Shown here: positions 51,508 through 60,968 of the stretch, piece after piece
How positions within the stretch are numbered: position 1 is the stretch's first letter
Layout: each line of letters starts with the position of its first letter
NCBI RefSeq assembly: GCF_034047335.1
Contig: NZ_CP139137.1
Location: 1,426,001 to 1,490,000, forward strand
Origin: Chryseobacterium sp. JJR-5R
GTDB lineage: Bacteria; Bacteroidota; Bacteroidia; Flavobacteriales; Weeksellaceae
DNA: 64,000 bases
Direction: 5' to 3'
Made by a program: the position numbers and the translations under genes
Notes under the pieces: generated by a model
Told to the model about the DNA's origin: nothing
The model's input: the letters and a program-made list of their open reading frames with translations, nothing else
The model's database searches: none

Positions 51508-51545
51508 AAGTATTGAAATGCATGATTATATGAAAAACCTGCAGA

Positions 51546-52238
51546 TTACTTTTCAATCCTGTATACTTCCTCATACGGCTGGATGAGCACCCAGCCGCTC
51601 CCGGAAAACTTCATCTGGAATTCTTCCCCGCTGCCTCTGCCGATCAGGCTTTTTAAAGAAACATTGGTTTTCAGTTCGGGGCTCAGGTTTCCGGACCAGG
51701 CTACCGTGGCGTTCGGGTCTGTAAAAACCGGACTGTCCGGCGTAACCATCAGGGTCAGGGGATCGCCGTGTGTGGTGATGGCAATATGGCCGGTTCCCGA
51801 TAACCGTACCTGGAAAAGTCCGCCCGACATGACCCCTGCAATGCTTTTCAGCATGGTGATGTCGCTCTTAATGCTCTGCTCATGGGCCAGGACATCATTT
51901 CCGTTCACGCAGACCGCTTCATTGTTCAGATACAGGATCCGTACTTTTTTACCTTCATCCGCCACATACAGCTTTCCGGTTCCTTCGGCTTTCATCAGCC
52001 GCGCTCCCTCGCCGCTGATGGCTTTTTTTAACAGGTTGCCCAACCCGCCGGAAAGCATGCCCTGCCTTTCAAAATTTACGTTCCCCACATAGCCGACCAT
52101 GCTTCCTGTCTTGGTCCAGACTGATTGGTTATTAAGGTTGATTTCTAAAAGCTGGGGTTTTTCCAGTTCAAAGTAATCCCTTTCCTGCGGGTTTTCTTTT
52201 GTTTCATTCACAAAAGCTTCAATTGAATATTTGCTCAT
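51546..52238 (-). CDS. AIM24 / TIGR00266-type protein
   Basis: A 230-residue soluble beta-rich protein of the AIM24 family (named after a yeast mitochondrial protein). Family features are the repeated strands TGSMVGYVGNVNFERQGML, LLKKAISGEGARLMKAEG, MSGGLFQVRLSGTGHIAITT and EEFQMKFSGSGWVLIQPYEE. The biochemical role in bacteria is unknown. It stands alone, divergent from queA. Confidence 0.88.
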   Translation of the reverse strand: MSKYSIEAFVNETKENPQERDYFELEKPQLLEINLNNQSVWTKTGSMVGYVGNVNFERQGMLSGGLGNLLKKAISGEGARLMKAEGTGKLYVADEGKKVRILYLNNEAVCVNGNDVLAHEQSIKSDITMLKSIAGVMSGGLFQVRLSGTGHIAITTHGDPLTLMVTPDSPVFTDPNATVAWSGNLSPELKTNVSLKSLIGRGSGEEFQMKFSGSGWVLIQPYEEVYRIEK

Positions 52239-52339
52239 AGTTTAAAATTTTAATGTATTCAAAAATAACTTTTTTAAGTATTAAAAAGCAGGTAAAAACC
52301 ATGGTTTTCAGGTATGACCAAAATTAAATGGAGATATAC

Positions 52340-52371
52340 TTGACAAAGGGGTGCCTGATGTCGTATATTTG
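52340..52371 (+). promoter_or_regulatory. Promoter of queA
   Basis: TTG (52340-52342), a 21-base spacer and TATATTTG (52364-52371); the start codon lies 55 bases downstream. Confidence 0.65.
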
Positions 52372-52426
52372 CAGTCCGAAAATTACATCCCGTAATTTAA
52401 TAAATTTTTAAACCGTAATTTAAAAA

Positions 52427-53476
52427 ATGAAAACATCAGATTTTAATTTTGATCTTCCTGCGGAATTATTGGCAGAGCACCCGTCAGAACACAGAGACGA
52501 AGCCAGGTTAATGGTTTTGGACAGAAAAACCCAGACTATTGAGCATAAGCTGTTCAAGGATGTAGTGGATTATTTCAGTGAGGAAGATTTATTTATCTTT
52601 AACAATACCAAGGTGTTCCCTGCCCGTCTGTACGGAAACAAAGAAAAAACAGGAGCCAAAATTGAGGTTTTCCTTTTAAGGGAGCTTGACAAGGAAACCC
52701 GTGTATGGGATGTACTGGTAGATCCTGCAAGAAAAATCAGGATCGGAAACAAGTTATTCTTTACCGAAGATGAATCCCTGGTAGCGGAAGTTATTGATAA
52801 CACCACATCAAGAGGAAGAACACTGAGGTTTTTATTTGACGGTTCTTACGAAGAGTTCAGGACTAAATTAAAAGAATTGGGAGAGACCCCGCTTCCGAAA
52901 TACATCAAAAGAGCGGTAGAGCCTGAAGATGCGGAAAGATACCAGACCATTTATGCAAAAGTGGAAGGTGCCGTTGCGGCCCCTACTGCCGGACTTCACT
53001 TCTCCAAGCACCTGATGAAGAAACTGGAAATCAAAGGAATCAACTTCGCGGAAATTACCCTTCACGTCGGTTTGGGGACGTTCAACCCGATTGAAGTAGA
53101 AGATCTTTCCAAACATAAAATGGAGTCCGAAGAAGTATTCATTGATGAGAAAAATGCCGATGTCATCAACAAAGCGGTTGACAACCACAGAAGAGTGTGC
53201 GCCGTAGGTACAACCACCATGCGAGCTTTGGAAACTTCGGTATCATCCAACAAGAAGATCTCATCTTTCCATGGCTGGACCAATAAATTCATCTATCCGC
53301 CTCATGATTTCGGAGTGGCCAATGCCATGATTACCAACTTCCACACGCCGAAATCTACATTGATCATGATGATTGCCGCGTTTGCCGGAAAAGAATTTAT
53401 CATGCAGGCCTATGAAGAAGCCGTAAAAGAAAAGTATAAATTCTACTCTTACGGAGATGCAATGCTGATTTTATAA
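52427..53476 (+). CDS. queA: S-adenosylmethionine:tRNA ribosyltransferase-isomerase QueA
   Basis: QueA moves the ribosyl part of SAM onto preQ1 in tRNA, forming epoxyqueuosine. The 349-residue protein shows [20 protein letters not shown] at the start, [20 protein letters not shown]-like [33 protein letters not shown] and [20 protein letters not shown], and ends [11 protein letters not shown]. The length is normal. Other queuosine genes are not in the window. Downstream, a four-helix-bundle cassette separates it from rlmN. Confidence 0.96.
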   Translation: MKTSDFNFDLPAELLAEHPSEHRDEARLMVLDRKTQTIEHKLFKDVVDYFSEEDLFIFNNTKVFPARLYGNKEKTGAKIEVFLLRELDKETRVWDVLVDPARKIRIGNKLFFTEDESLVAEVIDNTTSRGRTLRFLFDGSYEEFRTKLKELGETPLPKYIKRAVEPEDAERYQTIYAKVEGAVAAPTAGLHFSKHLMKKLEIKGINFAEITLHVGLGTFNPIEVEDLSKHKMESEEVFIDEKNADVINKAVDNHRRVCAVGTTTMRALETSVSSNKKISSFHGWTNKFIYPPHDFGVANAMITNFHTPKSTLIMMIAAFAGKEFIMQAYEEAVKEKYKFYSYGDAMLIL

Positions 53477-53489
53477 ATAAATAAGTAAA

Positions 53490-53910
53490 AAGAGCCAAGT
53501 TAAAAGTGTAAAGTTCAGTCATCGAGCCGGGATGAAAGGAAATGATTTACTTACAAGAACTTTTACATTTGGAGTTAATTGTCTTATCTTTTTAAGAACA
53601 CTTCCAAATGATCCTGAAAGCAAATTAATAAGATTTCAGCTTGGGAAATCAGCGACTTCAATAGGTGCTAATTATGAGGAATCGCAGGCTGGTTCTTCTA
53701 AAGCAGATTTCAGAAATAAAGTAAAGATTGCTTTAAGAGAAGCCAGGGAAAGCAATTTCCGGCTGGGGATTCTGGAGAAGCTGGACCATTATGATTCTGA
53801 AGAATTTAAAATCTTATTGAAAGAAAGTGCCGAATTGAAGTATATTCTCGGTGCAATAGTTAATAATACCAGGCCTTAACTTTTTACTTTTTACTTTTAA
53901 CTTGGCTCTT
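53490..53910. mobile_element. Four-helix-bundle gene cassette with 18 bp inverted repeats
   Basis: AAGAGCCAAGTTAAAAGT (53490-53507) and its exact reverse complement (53893-53910) flank the four-helix-bundle gene. The right end stops 6 bases before the rlmN start codon and the left end begins 13 bases after the queA stop. The cassette carries no transposase, so it would need a helper from elsewhere to move. Confidence 0.7.
53532..53879 (+). CDS. Four-helix-bundle protein (S23/intervening-sequence type)
   Basis: A 115-residue all-helical protein of the family first seen in 23S rRNA intervening sequences: DLLTRTFTFGVNCLIFLRTL, LGKSATSIGANYEESQAGSS, FRNKVKIALREARESNFRL and ILLKESAELKYILGAIVNN form the four helices. 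Such proteins make pentamers in known structures; their function is unknown. It lies between perfect inverted repeats in an intergenic cassette, not in an rRNA gene. Confidence 0.9.
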   Translation: MKGNDLLTRTFTFGVNCLIFLRTLPNDPESKLIRFQLGKSATSIGANYEESQAGSSKADFRNKVKIALREARESNFRLGILEKLDHYDSEEFKILLKESAELKYILGAIVNNTRP

Positions 53911-53916
53911 ACTATT

Positions 53917-54951
53917 ATGAAAGACATCCGTACTTTATCACTTGACCAGCTTAAAGACTACTTTGCCACGCTAGGCGAAAAGCCGTTCCGTGCGAAGCAG
54001 GTATATGACTGGCTGTGGAGCAAGAACCTCCATTCGATTGAAGAGATGACGAATCTTTCAAAATCCCTCCGTGAAAGAATTGCCGAGGAATATACCATTA
54101 ATCCCGTTTCCGTTGACCAGCTTCAGAAAAGCACGGACGGAACCATTAAAAACGGGGTGAAACTCCATGACGGTTTATTGGTAGAATCCGTTCTGATTCC
54201 TACCGAAACCCGGACAACAGCCTGTGTGTCTTCCCAGGTGGGATGCTCGCTGAACTGTGAATTCTGTGCCACCGCAAGGCTCAAAAGGATGAGGAACCTT
54301 GAAGTAGCCGAAATTGTGGACCAGGTAGCGCTTATCGACAGCCAGAGCAAAATGTATTTTAACAGGCCCCTTTCCAATATTGTTTTCATGGGAATGGGAG
54401 AGCCGATGATGAACTACAAAAACGTAGTGGAAGCCATCCGCAAGATTACACAGCCGGAAGGCCTGGGCATGTCGCCCAGAAGGATTACCGTATCCACTTC
54501 CGGGATTCCTAAGATGATTAAAATGCTGGCCGATGATGACCTCAGGGTGAAACTTGCCCTTTCCCTGCACTCCGCTATTGAAGCGAAACGGAATGAAATC
54601 ATGCCGTTTTCCGATAAATTTCCGTTGACGGAAATCATGGAAGCCCTTCAGTACTGGTACCAGAAGACCGGTTCCGTTGTTACTTTTGAATATTGTGTCT
54701 GGAAAGACATCAACGATAAGGATGAAGACATTAAAGCCCTGATCAGGTACTGCAAGCAGATCCCTTCCAAGGTGAACCTGATCCAGTATAACCCGATCGG
54801 CGACGGAAAGTACGACCAGTGCAACAAACAGGCGGAAGAAAATTACATCCGTCAGCTTGAAAATGCCGGCGTGACCGTAATGGTGAGGAGAAGCCGCGGA
54901 GGTGATATTGATGCCGCTTGCGGACAGCTGGCCAATAAAAATACCGATTAA
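53917..54951 (+). CDS. rlmN: 23S rRNA (adenine2503-C2)-methyltransferase RlmN
   Basis: RlmN is a radical-SAM enzyme that methylates A2503 of 23S rRNA and A37 of some tRNAs. The 344-residue protein has the N-terminal accessory domain (FRAKQVYDWLWSKNLHSIEE), the radical-SAM cysteines C110, C114 and C117 (GCSLNCEFCATARL), NIVFMGMGEPMMNYKNV and GMSPRRITVSTSGIP, and the catalytic second Cys near the C-terminus (DIDAACGQLA). The ATG at 53917 is used; the TTG at 53902 lies inside the cassette repeat. Confidence 0.96.
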   Translation: MKDIRTLSLDQLKDYFATLGEKPFRAKQVYDWLWSKNLHSIEEMTNLSKSLRERIAEEYTINPVSVDQLQKSTDGTIKNGVKLHDGLLVESVLIPTETRTTACVSSQVGCSLNCEFCATARLKRMRNLEVAEIVDQVALIDSQSKMYFNRPLSNIVFMGMGEPMMNYKNVVEAIRKITQPEGLGMSPRRITVSTSGIPKMIKMLADDDLRVKLALSLHSAIEAKRNEIMPFSDKFPLTEIMEALQYWYQKTGSVVTFEYCVWKDINDKDEDIKALIRYCKQIPSKVNLIQYNPIGDGKYDQCNKQAEENYIRQLENAGVTVMVRRSRGGDIDAACGQLANKNTD

Positions 54952-54999
54952 ATTTTCATTAAAAAACTTCAAAAACTGCCTGTCGTTTTCTTAAAACCC

Positions 55000-55007
55000 T
55001 AACTTTG
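55000..55007 (+). promoter_or_regulatory. -7 box of the fatty acid hydroxylase gene
   Basis: TAACTTTG, 19 bases before the start codon; -33 element weak. Confidence 0.5.
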
Positions 55008-55026
55008 CATCAAAACTGATATAAAG

Positions 55027-55992
55027 ATGACGGATTATTTCTGGGGTGAAAACGGGCTTGAGTACATCTATTCATGGTCTGTTCCGGTACTTGTCGTAAT
55101 TATCATTGCCGAAATGGCCTACAGCCATATTTCGGAAACCAGACTGTACAGCGGGAAAGATGTGGCCACCAATATTTATCTCGCCCTGCTGAATTTCGGT
55201 CTGGACTTTATCATGAAGGCATTTGCAATGGGCGTAATGTTTTTCTTTTACAATCACAGGTTCTTTTCATGGGATTTTACAGCAGGATACCTGCTGGCCT
55301 GCTTTGTGGTTACGGATTTTGCCTATTATGTCCTGCATTATATCGATCACCATTCCAGGGCATTCTGGGCCGTGCACATTACACATCACAGCTCTGAATA
55401 TTTTAACCTTACCACAGGCTTCCGGAGCCCGGTTTTTCAGCCGCTGTACCGGTACCTCTATTTTTCCCCACTGGCTTTCCTGGGTTTTAATCCATGGCAT
55501 ATTATGGTGGTATACGCCATAGGCCAGGTATACGGCACCTGGGTGCATACCCAAACGGTAAAAAACATGGGAATCCTGGAATATATTCTGGTAACGCCTT
55601 CCCATCACCGGGTGCACCATGCCTGCAATATCAGATACCTTGACCGGAATATGGGCATGTGCCTGATCATCTGGGATAAGATATTCGGAACTTTTGAAAA
55701 AGAAGATCCTGCCATTCCCATCAAATACGGGATTTACCCTAAAATGCCGGACAATAAACCGGATACCGTCCTTTTATACGAATGGCGTAAAATCTGGCGG
55801 GACATCAGGCAGCCGGGACTGCATTTTTCGGACAGGATCAATTATATCTTCAATTCCCCGGGATGGCGTCATGACGGGACGGGGAAAACGGTACGGCAGT
55901 ACCAGAAAGAACATAAGGAAAAGAAGGATTTAAAAAATCAGGAGAATCAGAAAAAATTAGCAGAGCTCCATGCAGCGGAATCGAAGATTTAA
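55027..55992 (+). CDS. Sterol desaturase / fatty acid hydroxylase family protein
   Basis: A 321-residue membrane protein with four or so helices and the eight-histidine iron site of the family: HYIDHHSRAFWAVHITHHSSEYFN (read as two boxes, H-xx-HH and H-xx-HH, residues about 101-120) and SHHRVHHACN near residue 195. The C-terminal tail is highly charged (KKDLKNQENQKKLAEL). Members hydroxylate or desaturate lipids with a di-iron centre. The substrate here is unknown; carotenoid and sphingolipid relatives exist. A secreted-protein gene follows 74 bases downstream. Confidence 0.88.
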   Translation: MTDYFWGENGLEYIYSWSVPVLVVIIIAEMAYSHISETRLYSGKDVATNIYLALLNFGLDFIMKAFAMGVMFFFYNHRFFSWDFTAGYLLACFVVTDFAYYVLHYIDHHSRAFWAVHITHHSSEYFNLTTGFRSPVFQPLYRYLYFSPLAFLGFNPWHIMVVYAIGQVYGTWVHTQTVKNMGILEYILVTPSHHRVHHACNIRYLDRNMGMCLIIWDKIFGTFEKEDPAIPIKYGIYPKMPDNKPDTVLLYEWRKIWRDIRQPGLHFSDRINYIFNSPGWRHDGTGKTVRQYQKEHKEKKDLKNQENQKKLAELHAAESKI

Positions 55993-56066
55993 ATCTGATA
56001 ATAAAGAATCCGCAACATTCACAAAAACAGGCCTGAACAGGTTTGCAAAAAAAATAATTTTATTCA

Positions 56067-56945
56067 ATGAAAAAGTTGTTCCTGCTTTCCGCCCTTATTA
56101 TTTCCGTATCTGCATTTTCCCAACAGGCAGATCTTCTGAAAATCAGACAGTACAGAACCGGTTATCTGGATGAAAAAATCCAGGAAACATCAGGGCTGAA
56201 TCTTTTCAACGGGAAGCTCTATACGTTCAATGACAGCGGAAATGCACCGGAACTTTTTGAGCTCGACAAAACATCAGGTGAAATTATAAAAGCATTGGTA
56301 GTCAATGCCAAAAACAAAGATTGGGAAGCCCTGGCGAATGACGGAAAGAATTTCTACATCGGCGACTTCGGCAATAACGGCGGAACAAGAAAAGACCTGG
56401 AAATCTATAAAATACCTTTTGAAAATAACGTGTTGAAGAATGACTCCGCTGCACTTATCCGTTTTGAATATCCCGAACAGACGGAATTTGTCCCCGGTTA
56501 TCTGAAAACCGATTTCGATGCGGAAGCAATGGTCTGGCTGAACGGGAAACTCCATCTCTTTACGAAAGAATGGGGCAGTAAATCAACCACCCATTATACA
56601 GTAGACCCTGAAATACAGGAAAAGCAGAAAGCCGAGAAAACGGAATCTTTTAAAACAGGTTTCGTGGTTACGGACGCTGCTTATTTCAGCAGAAAGCTCT
56701 ATCTGGTGGGCTATACCAAAAAGACAGAAGTATTTTTGACTGTTTATCATGAAACGGAACCGGGGATATTCTTTAAGGAGAGCCCTAAAAGATATTACCT
56801 GGGCAGTACACTGTCTATCGGGCAGATTGAAGGCATTGCAGTGGATGAATCCGGACTTTATATTTCTGGGGAAAAGTTCCGTTCTCCTTTGGGAAATACC
56901 GTGCCGGCCCTGTATTTTGTTCCGGCAGAAAAACTCAAAGACTAA
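56067..56945 (+). CDS. Secreted protein, beta-propeller-like
   Basis: A 292-residue exported protein with a signal peptide (MKKLFLLSALIISVSAFSQ). The mature part has repeated strand pairs typical of propeller blades: LNLFNGKLYTFNDSGNAPEL, WEALANDGKNFYIGDFGNNG, EAMVWLNGKLHLFTKEWGS and IEGIAVDESGLYISGEKF. The blade motif with Asp/Asn-Gly turns suggests calcium or ligand binding at the cell surface. No enzyme family is recognised. Confidence 0.75.
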   Translation: MKKLFLLSALIISVSAFSQQADLLKIRQYRTGYLDEKIQETSGLNLFNGKLYTFNDSGNAPELFELDKTSGEIIKALVVNAKNKDWEALANDGKNFYIGDFGNNGGTRKDLEIYKIPFENNVLKNDSAALIRFEYPEQTEFVPGYLKTDFDAEAMVWLNGKLHLFTKEWGSKSTTHYTVDPEIQEKQKAEKTESFKTGFVVTDAAYFSRKLYLVGYTKKTEVFLTVYHETEPGIFFKESPKRYYLGSTLSIGQIEGIAVDESGLYISGEKFRSPLGNTVPALYFVPAEKLKD

Positions 56946-56972
56946 TTTCTGTTACAATTAAATGAAAAAAAT

Positions 56973-56980
56973 TATCTTTG
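56973..56980 (+). promoter_or_regulatory. -7 box of the polyprenyl synthase gene
   Basis: TATCTTTG, 34 bases before the GTG start; -33 element not clear. Confidence 0.45.
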
Positions 56981-57014
56981 TGGTAATTAATAATTTATCC
57001 ATCATTCGAAGATT

Positions 57015-57992
57015 GTGGCCAACACCGTAGAAGAAATCAAACGACCGATTAATGAGGAAATGAAGCTTTTCGAGCAGAAGTTTTATGAATCCATGCAGAG
57101 CAAAGTACCTTTATTAGATAAAGTCACCCGTTTTATCGTGACCACCAAAGGAAAGCAGATGCGCCCGATGTTTGTGTTTCTCTGTGCCAGGCTGGTAGGG
57201 GAAGTCAATGAAAAAACCTACCGCGGAGCGTCCATGATCGAACTGATCCATACGGCTACGCTGGTTCATGATGATGTGGTGGATGAAAGCTTCAAACGGC
57301 GTAATTTCTTTTCCATCAATGCGCTGTGGAAGAATAAAATTGCAGTTCTGGTAGGGGATTTCCTTCTGTCTAAAGCCGTACTGCTTTCAACGGACCATAA
57401 AGATTATGACCTGCTTGCCGTGATTTCAAGAACGATCCGTGAAATGTCCGAAGGTGAACTGTTGCAGCTGGAAAAGGCGAGAAAGCTTGATATTACCGAA
57501 GATGTTTATTACGAGATCATTCGTCAAAAGACCGCGACATTAATTGCAGCCTGCTGTGAAATCGGGGTCTTATCCAATAATGCAGATGAAAAGCTGGCGA
57601 AAAAGATGATGGATTTCGGGACGTATACCGGAATGGCTTTCCAGATCAAGGATGACCTTTTCGATTACCTTACTTCCAACGTCATCGGTAAACCGGTAGG
57701 CATCGATATCAAGGAACAGAAAATGACGCTGCCTTTGATCCATACTTTAAAAACAGCCGGCGAGAAAGACCGGAAATATTATTTCAACACCATCAAACGG
57801 TATAACAATGACCAGAAAAGGGTAAAGGAACTGATCAGTTTCGTGAAAACTTCAGGCGGACTGGATTATGCGGTTGCTGTCATGAAAAACTTTCAGCAGA
57901 AAGCAAAAGACATCCTGGATGAATTCCCGGATTCCGAGCCCAAAAAATCTTTGCAGGTCATGCTGGACTATGTAATTGAAAGGAAGTTTTAA
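57015..57992 (+). CDS. ispB: Polyprenyl diphosphate synthase (all-trans, quinone tail)
   Basis: The enzyme elongates prenyl diphosphates, most likely the C30-C35 tail of menaquinone, given that Bacteroidetes use menaquinone and ubiE is in the window. The 325-residue protein has KGKQMRPMFVFLCARLVG, the first Asp-rich motif HDDVVDES at residues 85-92 (DDVVD at 86-90), FLLSKAVLLS and the second motif IKDDLFDYLT near 213. The start is a GTG (MANTVEEIKRP...). Exact chain length cannot be read from sequence alone. A small membrane-protein gene follows in the opposite direction. Confidence 0.88.
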   Translation: MANTVEEIKRPINEEMKLFEQKFYESMQSKVPLLDKVTRFIVTTKGKQMRPMFVFLCARLVGEVNEKTYRGASMIELIHTATLVHDDVVDESFKRRNFFSINALWKNKIAVLVGDFLLSKAVLLSTDHKDYDLLAVISRTIREMSEGELLQLEKARKLDITEDVYYEIIRQKTATLIAACCEIGVLSNNADEKLAKKMMDFGTYTGMAFQIKDDLFDYLTSNVIGKPVGIDIKEQKMTLPLIHTLKTAGEKDRKYYFNTIKRYNNDQKRVKELISFVKTSGGLDYAVAVMKNFQQKAKDILDEFPDSEPKKSLQVMLDYVIERKF

Positions 57993-57993
57993 A

Positions 57994-58287
57994 TTAAATA
58001 ATTTTTACCGTTACAATAATAACGGCGGCTACAATACAAAATAAAGCCGTTAAAAATAAATAATCCGCAATAGTTTCAAATCTGTTTCCGCGCTTTTCAT
58101 GCTCTGTCCTGATCGCCAGGAATGAAAAAAAGCAGCTGAATGCAAAAAAAAGGCATGCCACGCCTGCAAATTCGTCCAAGTGCGTGCTGGGGCTCATCTT
58201 AGAGATCTTTAACGAGGTAATGATAACCAATGAAAATCCCAGAAGATTGCTTGATGCATTAAGAATATGGGAGGATTTTTTTTCCAT
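57994..58287 (-). CDS. Small three-helix membrane protein
   Basis: A 97-residue inner-membrane protein with three hydrophobic segments (LLGFSLVIITSLKI, GVACLFFAFSCFFSFLAI, YLFLTALFCIVAAVIIVTV) and a charged loop (RTEHEKRGNRFETIA). No family is recognised. Its stop abuts the convergent synthase gene. It is divergent from the E1 gene, so they share an AT-rich promoter region. Confidence 0.72.
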   Translation of the reverse strand: MEKKSSHILNASSNLLGFSLVIITSLKISKMSPSTHLDEFAGVACLFFAFSCFFSFLAIRTEHEKRGNRFETIADYLFLTALFCIVAAVIIVTVKII

Positions 58288-58424
58288 TATCTACAAATTT
58301 AATCCAAGATAAATACAATTTTTTTATTATCAAATTTTTAAAAAATATTATTGAAAATTAAAATTAATTTAAAAAGTGTATATTAGCAAAATACTTCAGG
58401 AACAAAAAACTTTTTTATTGGTTT

Positions 58425-60857
58425 ATGCAGACAACTTATATTGAAACACAACAGATTTCTTTTCAAGATTTTAAAAATCAGATACTTGAAGATTATAAGC
58501 TTGGGAGGATTTCCCGCGAAATGTCTTATCTGGGAAGGAGGGAAGTGTTAACGGGAAAAGCTAAATTCGGGATTTTCGGAGATGGTAAGGAGCTTCCCCA
58601 ACTGGCAATGGCGAAGGTTTTCAGAGATGGGGATTTCCGTTCGGGATATTACAGAGACCAGACTTTTTCATTGGCGGTAGATGCACTAACGGTTGAAAGT
58701 TTCTTTGCCCAGTTGTATGCCGATACCAGTGTGGAAAGGGAGCCTGCTTCTGCAGGAAGACAAATGAACGGGCATTTTGCCACCAGAAGTTTACATGAAG
58801 ACGGAAGCTGGAAAGACCTGACAGCCCAGAAGAATATTTCTTCAGACATTTCCCCTACCGCAGGGCAGATGCCAAGGTTGCTGGGACTGGCACAGGCCTC
58901 AAAAATATATAAAACCGTACAGTTTGAAGGCTCTGAAAAGTTTTCAAAAGGCGGAAATGAGATTGCTTTCGGGACTATCGGGGATGCTTCTACCGCAGAA
59001 GGCCATTTCTGGGAAACGCTGAATGCCGCATGTGCGCTTCAGGTTCCTATGGTGGTTTCCATCTGGGATGACGGTTACGGAATTTCGGTTCCTACCATGA
59101 AGCAGAGGGCGAAAGCGGATATTTCTGAAATGCTGAGCGGTTTCCAGAGAAAGGAAGGTGAATTCCAGGGTTGTGAAATTATCCAGGTAAAAGCGTGGGA
59201 TTATCCGGCTTTGCTGGATGCCTATGCAAGAGCCGAGCAGTTTGCAAGGGTGGAAAGTGTTCCTGTAGTTGTCCATGTGATTGAGGTAACACAGCCTCAG
59301 GGCCACTCAACTTCAGGGTCGCATGAACGATATAAAAACGAAGAGCGCCTGGCATGGGAATCCCGGTTTGACGGCCTGGTGAAATTCAGGGAATGGATTC
59401 TGAACTATTCCATTGAAATTGACGGAAAAGAACAGATCATTGCCAGCCCGGAAGAACTGGAAGCCATTGACGAGGAAGCTAAGAAGAAAGTAAAGACCGG
59501 GCAGAAAAATGCATGGGAAAATTATCAGAAAACCATAACGGAACTGGCTTTTTCGGTTCTGCCTTTGGTGGAGAATCTAAAAGGTCAGCATGCTGACATT
59601 GAAACCCATGTTAACCAGTATAATAAGTTGGTTTCCAAAGCTAAGAAAGACGTTTTCCATCTGGTAAGAAAATCTTTGCTGGCGACAAGGGGAACAGATT
59701 CTGCTGAGAGAAATCAGTTGATGCAGAAATACAACGAGATTTTCGAAGTGGAGAAGGACAACTATTCTTCCCATTTATATTCCCAGTCTCAGTGGAAAGC
59801 TGAAAACGTAAAAGAAATCAAACCGGTTTATTCCGACAGCTCAGAAGATGTTGACGGAAGGGTAGTGGTAAGAAATAATTTCGATAAAATATTCGAGAAA
59901 TATCCCGAAACTTTGGTATTTGGTGAAGATGCCGGAAATATCGGTGACGTAAACCAGGGCCTTGAGGGCATGCAGGAAAAATATGGTGAACTCCGTGTAG
60001 CAGATACGGGAATCCGTGAAGCTACCATTTTAGGCCAGGGGATCGGTATGGCCATGAGAGGCCTGAGACCTATTGCTGAAATCCAGTATCTGGACTATAT
60101 CCTTTACTGTTTGCAGGGAATGAGCGATGACCTGGCAACGGTTCAGTACAGGACTAAAGGCGGCCAGAAAGCGCCGGTAATCATCAGGACAAGAGGCCAC
60201 AGGCTGGAAGGCGTATGGCATTCCGGTTCTCCGATGGCAGGCATTTTAAACCTTTCCAAAGGAATTCTGGTTTTGGTGCCGAGAAACCTGACGAAAGCCG
60301 CCGGATTCTACAATACGATGCTTCAGAGCGATGATCCTGCGGTCATTGTTGAGTGCTTAAACGGTTACCGCTTAAAGGAAAAGCAGCCTGATAACTTAGG
60401 TGAATTTACGGTGCCTGTCGGGAAGATTGAGGTAACCAGAGAAGGAAAAGATGTGACGCTGGTAACCTACGGTTCCACCTGGAGGATTGTAACGGAAGCA
60501 GCAGAAGAGCTTGAAAAATTGGGGATTTCTGCAGAAGTTATTGATGTCCAGTCTTTAATTCCGTTCGATTTATCCCATGAAATAGCTGAAAGCGTGAAGA
60601 GAACGAATCGTCTGGTAGTAATTGACGAAGATGTGCAGGGCGGAACTTCAGCGTTTATCCTTCAGCAGATCTTAGAAAAGCAGAAAGCATTCAGGTACCT
60701 GGATTCTGATCCGCTGACGATTGCAGCAAATGACCACAGGCCGGCGTATGCAAGCGACGGCGATTATTTCAGCAAGCCTTCTGCAGATGATATGGTAGAA
60801 AGAATTTATGCCTTATTTAATGAAACCAATCCTCAGAAATATCCGGCGATATTTTAA
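58425..60857 (+). CDS. Fused alpha/beta E1 of a branched-chain-type 2-oxoacid dehydrogenase
   Basis: The enzyme decarboxylates a 2-oxo acid with thiamine diphosphate and passes the acyl group to the lipoyl E2. Residues 1-460 are the alpha part (GYYRDQTFSLAVDALTVESF, and the thiamine site GDASTAEGHFWETLN to SIWDDGYGIS near 187-222). Residues about 480-810 are the beta part (VVRNNFDKIFEKYPETLVFG, ATILGQGIGMAMRGLRPIAE, EDVQGGTSAFILQQI). The fusion into one 810-residue chain is usual in Bacteroidetes. E2 and E3 genes are not in the window. The precise substrate (branched-chain or pyruvate) is not certain. Confidence 0.9.
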   Translation: MQTTYIETQQISFQDFKNQILEDYKLGRISREMSYLGRREVLTGKAKFGIFGDGKELPQLAMAKVFRDGDFRSGYYRDQTFSLAVDALTVESFFAQLYADTSVEREPASAGRQMNGHFATRSLHEDGSWKDLTAQKNISSDISPTAGQMPRLLGLAQASKIYKTVQFEGSEKFSKGGNEIAFGTIGDASTAEGHFWETLNAACALQVPMVVSIWDDGYGISVPTMKQRAKADISEMLSGFQRKEGEFQGCEIIQVKAWDYPALLDAYARAEQFARVESVPVVVHVIEVTQPQGHSTSGSHERYKNEERLAWESRFDGLVKFREWILNYSIEIDGKEQIIASPEELEAIDEEAKKKVKTGQKNAWENYQKTITELAFSVLPLVENLKGQHADIETHVNQYNKLVSKAKKDVFHLVRKSLLATRGTDSAERNQLMQKYNEIFEVEKDNYSSHLYSQSQWKAENVKEIKPVYSDSSEDVDGRVVVRNNFDKIFEKYPETLVFGEDAGNIGDVNQGLEGMQEKYGELRVADTGIREATILGQGIGMAMRGLRPIAEIQYLDYILYCLQGMSDDLATVQYRTKGGQKAPVIIRTRGHRLEGVWHSGSPMAGILNLSKGILVLVPRNLTKAAGFYNTMLQSDDPAVIVECLNGYRLKEKQPDNLGEFTVPVGKIEVTREGKDVTLVTYGSTWRIVTEAAEELEKLGISAEVIDVQSLIPFDLSHEIAESVKRTNRLVVIDEDVQGGTSAFILQQILEKQKAFRYLDSDPLTIAANDHRPAYASDGDYFSKPSADDMVERIYALFNETNPQKYPAIF

Positions 60858-60880
60858 TATGGGATTTTGAATAAAATTTG

Positions 60881-60911
60881 AACCGCTTTCTTTGGGAAGT
60901 GGTTTTTTTAT
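60881..60911 (+). terminator. Terminator of the E1 gene
   Basis: Stem AACCGCTT (60881-60888) / AAGTGGTT (60897-60904) with one G-U pair, continued by a T run, 23 bases after the stop. Confidence 0.7.
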
Positions 60912-60968
60912 GGCAGAATCGTTAAATTTGGACTCAGGAACTTTACAACAAAACGCGCAGCTATAGCT

